Source: Armatimonadota bacterium
GTDB lineage: Bacteria > Armatimonadota > UBA5829
Direction: 5' to 3'
Length of the DNA stretch: 14,822 nt
Assembly (NCBI GenBank): GCA_023398345.1
Contig: JAEWSK010000118.1
Location: 1 to 14,822, forward strand
The notes beneath the pieces were generated by a model. It was not told the origin of the DNA. It worked only from the letters and a program-made list of their open reading frames with translations, and did not search any database. This document shows positions 14,779-14,822 of the stretch, piece after piece (position 1 is the stretch's first letter; each line of letters opens with the position of its first letter). Position numbers and translations under genes: made by a program.

Positions 14779-14822
14779 CTTTAAGTTATTTGCTATATCG
14801 AACTTATACGCTTGCGGACGAG

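Overview
The window joins two unlike pieces of DNA at a tRNA gene. Positions 1 to about 6105 are the right-hand part of an integrated mobile element. Positions about 6106-14822 are bacterial chromosome. The organism is a bacterium of moderate GC content, probably with a Gram-negative-type envelope: it has a secreted TPR-CHAT protein and a membrane-spanning zinc anti-sigma factor, and it has near-consensus sigma-70 promoters. A divergent large sigma factor next to a CHAT protein suggests a lineage such as Armatimonadota, Planctomycetota or Acidobacteriota. I cannot fix the phylum from sequence alone.

Mobile element. The left 467 bases carry no convincing gene. They hold an ordered set of nonamer repeats (AGTGACGGT in one orientation, ACCGTCACT in the other) with a DnaA-box-like site against one block, which looks like a replication origin. 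Three overlapping or closely spaced genes then run leftward: a small unknown protein, an archaeo-eukaryotic-type primase domain (PrimPol/AEP) and a zinc-finger AAA+/SF3-like helicase. The primase and helicase overlap by 56 bases in different frames and read like one protein split by a one-base shift. Two genes run rightward: an unknown 406-residue protein, apparently coupled to a tiny upstream ORF by a GTGA overlap, and a large serine recombinase. The element therefore looks like a self-integrating unit with its own replication module. No capsid, conjugation or obvious cargo genes are visible in the part shown.

Junction. The serine recombinase frame does not stop inside the element. It runs antisense through an intact tRNA-Gln(CUG) gene and its promoter, and stops at 6252. 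About 48 C-terminal residues are therefore encoded by the tRNA gene and flanking chromosome. The other end of the element lies outside the window.

Chromosome. Three tightly packed plus-strand genes form an apparent operon: a secreted TPR-CHAT protein with the His/Cys dyad, a divergent ECF-like sigma factor, and an anti-sigma factor with two tandem zinc motifs, one membrane helix and an extracytoplasmic Fn3-like/TPR-like tail. This is the most interesting system in the window: a possible protease-controlled sigma switch, comparable in parts list to the TPR-CHAT/anti-sigma/sigma set of type III-E CRISPR but with a secreted CHAT protein and no CRISPR. Converging on it are two minus-strand housekeeping genes, glutamine-dependent NAD+ synthetase (nadE) and a metallo-beta-lactamase-fold hydrolase of the UPF0173 type. 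The latter has a perfect sigma-70 promoter. A minus-strand terminator at 14748-14778 closes a gene that lies mostly beyond the right edge.
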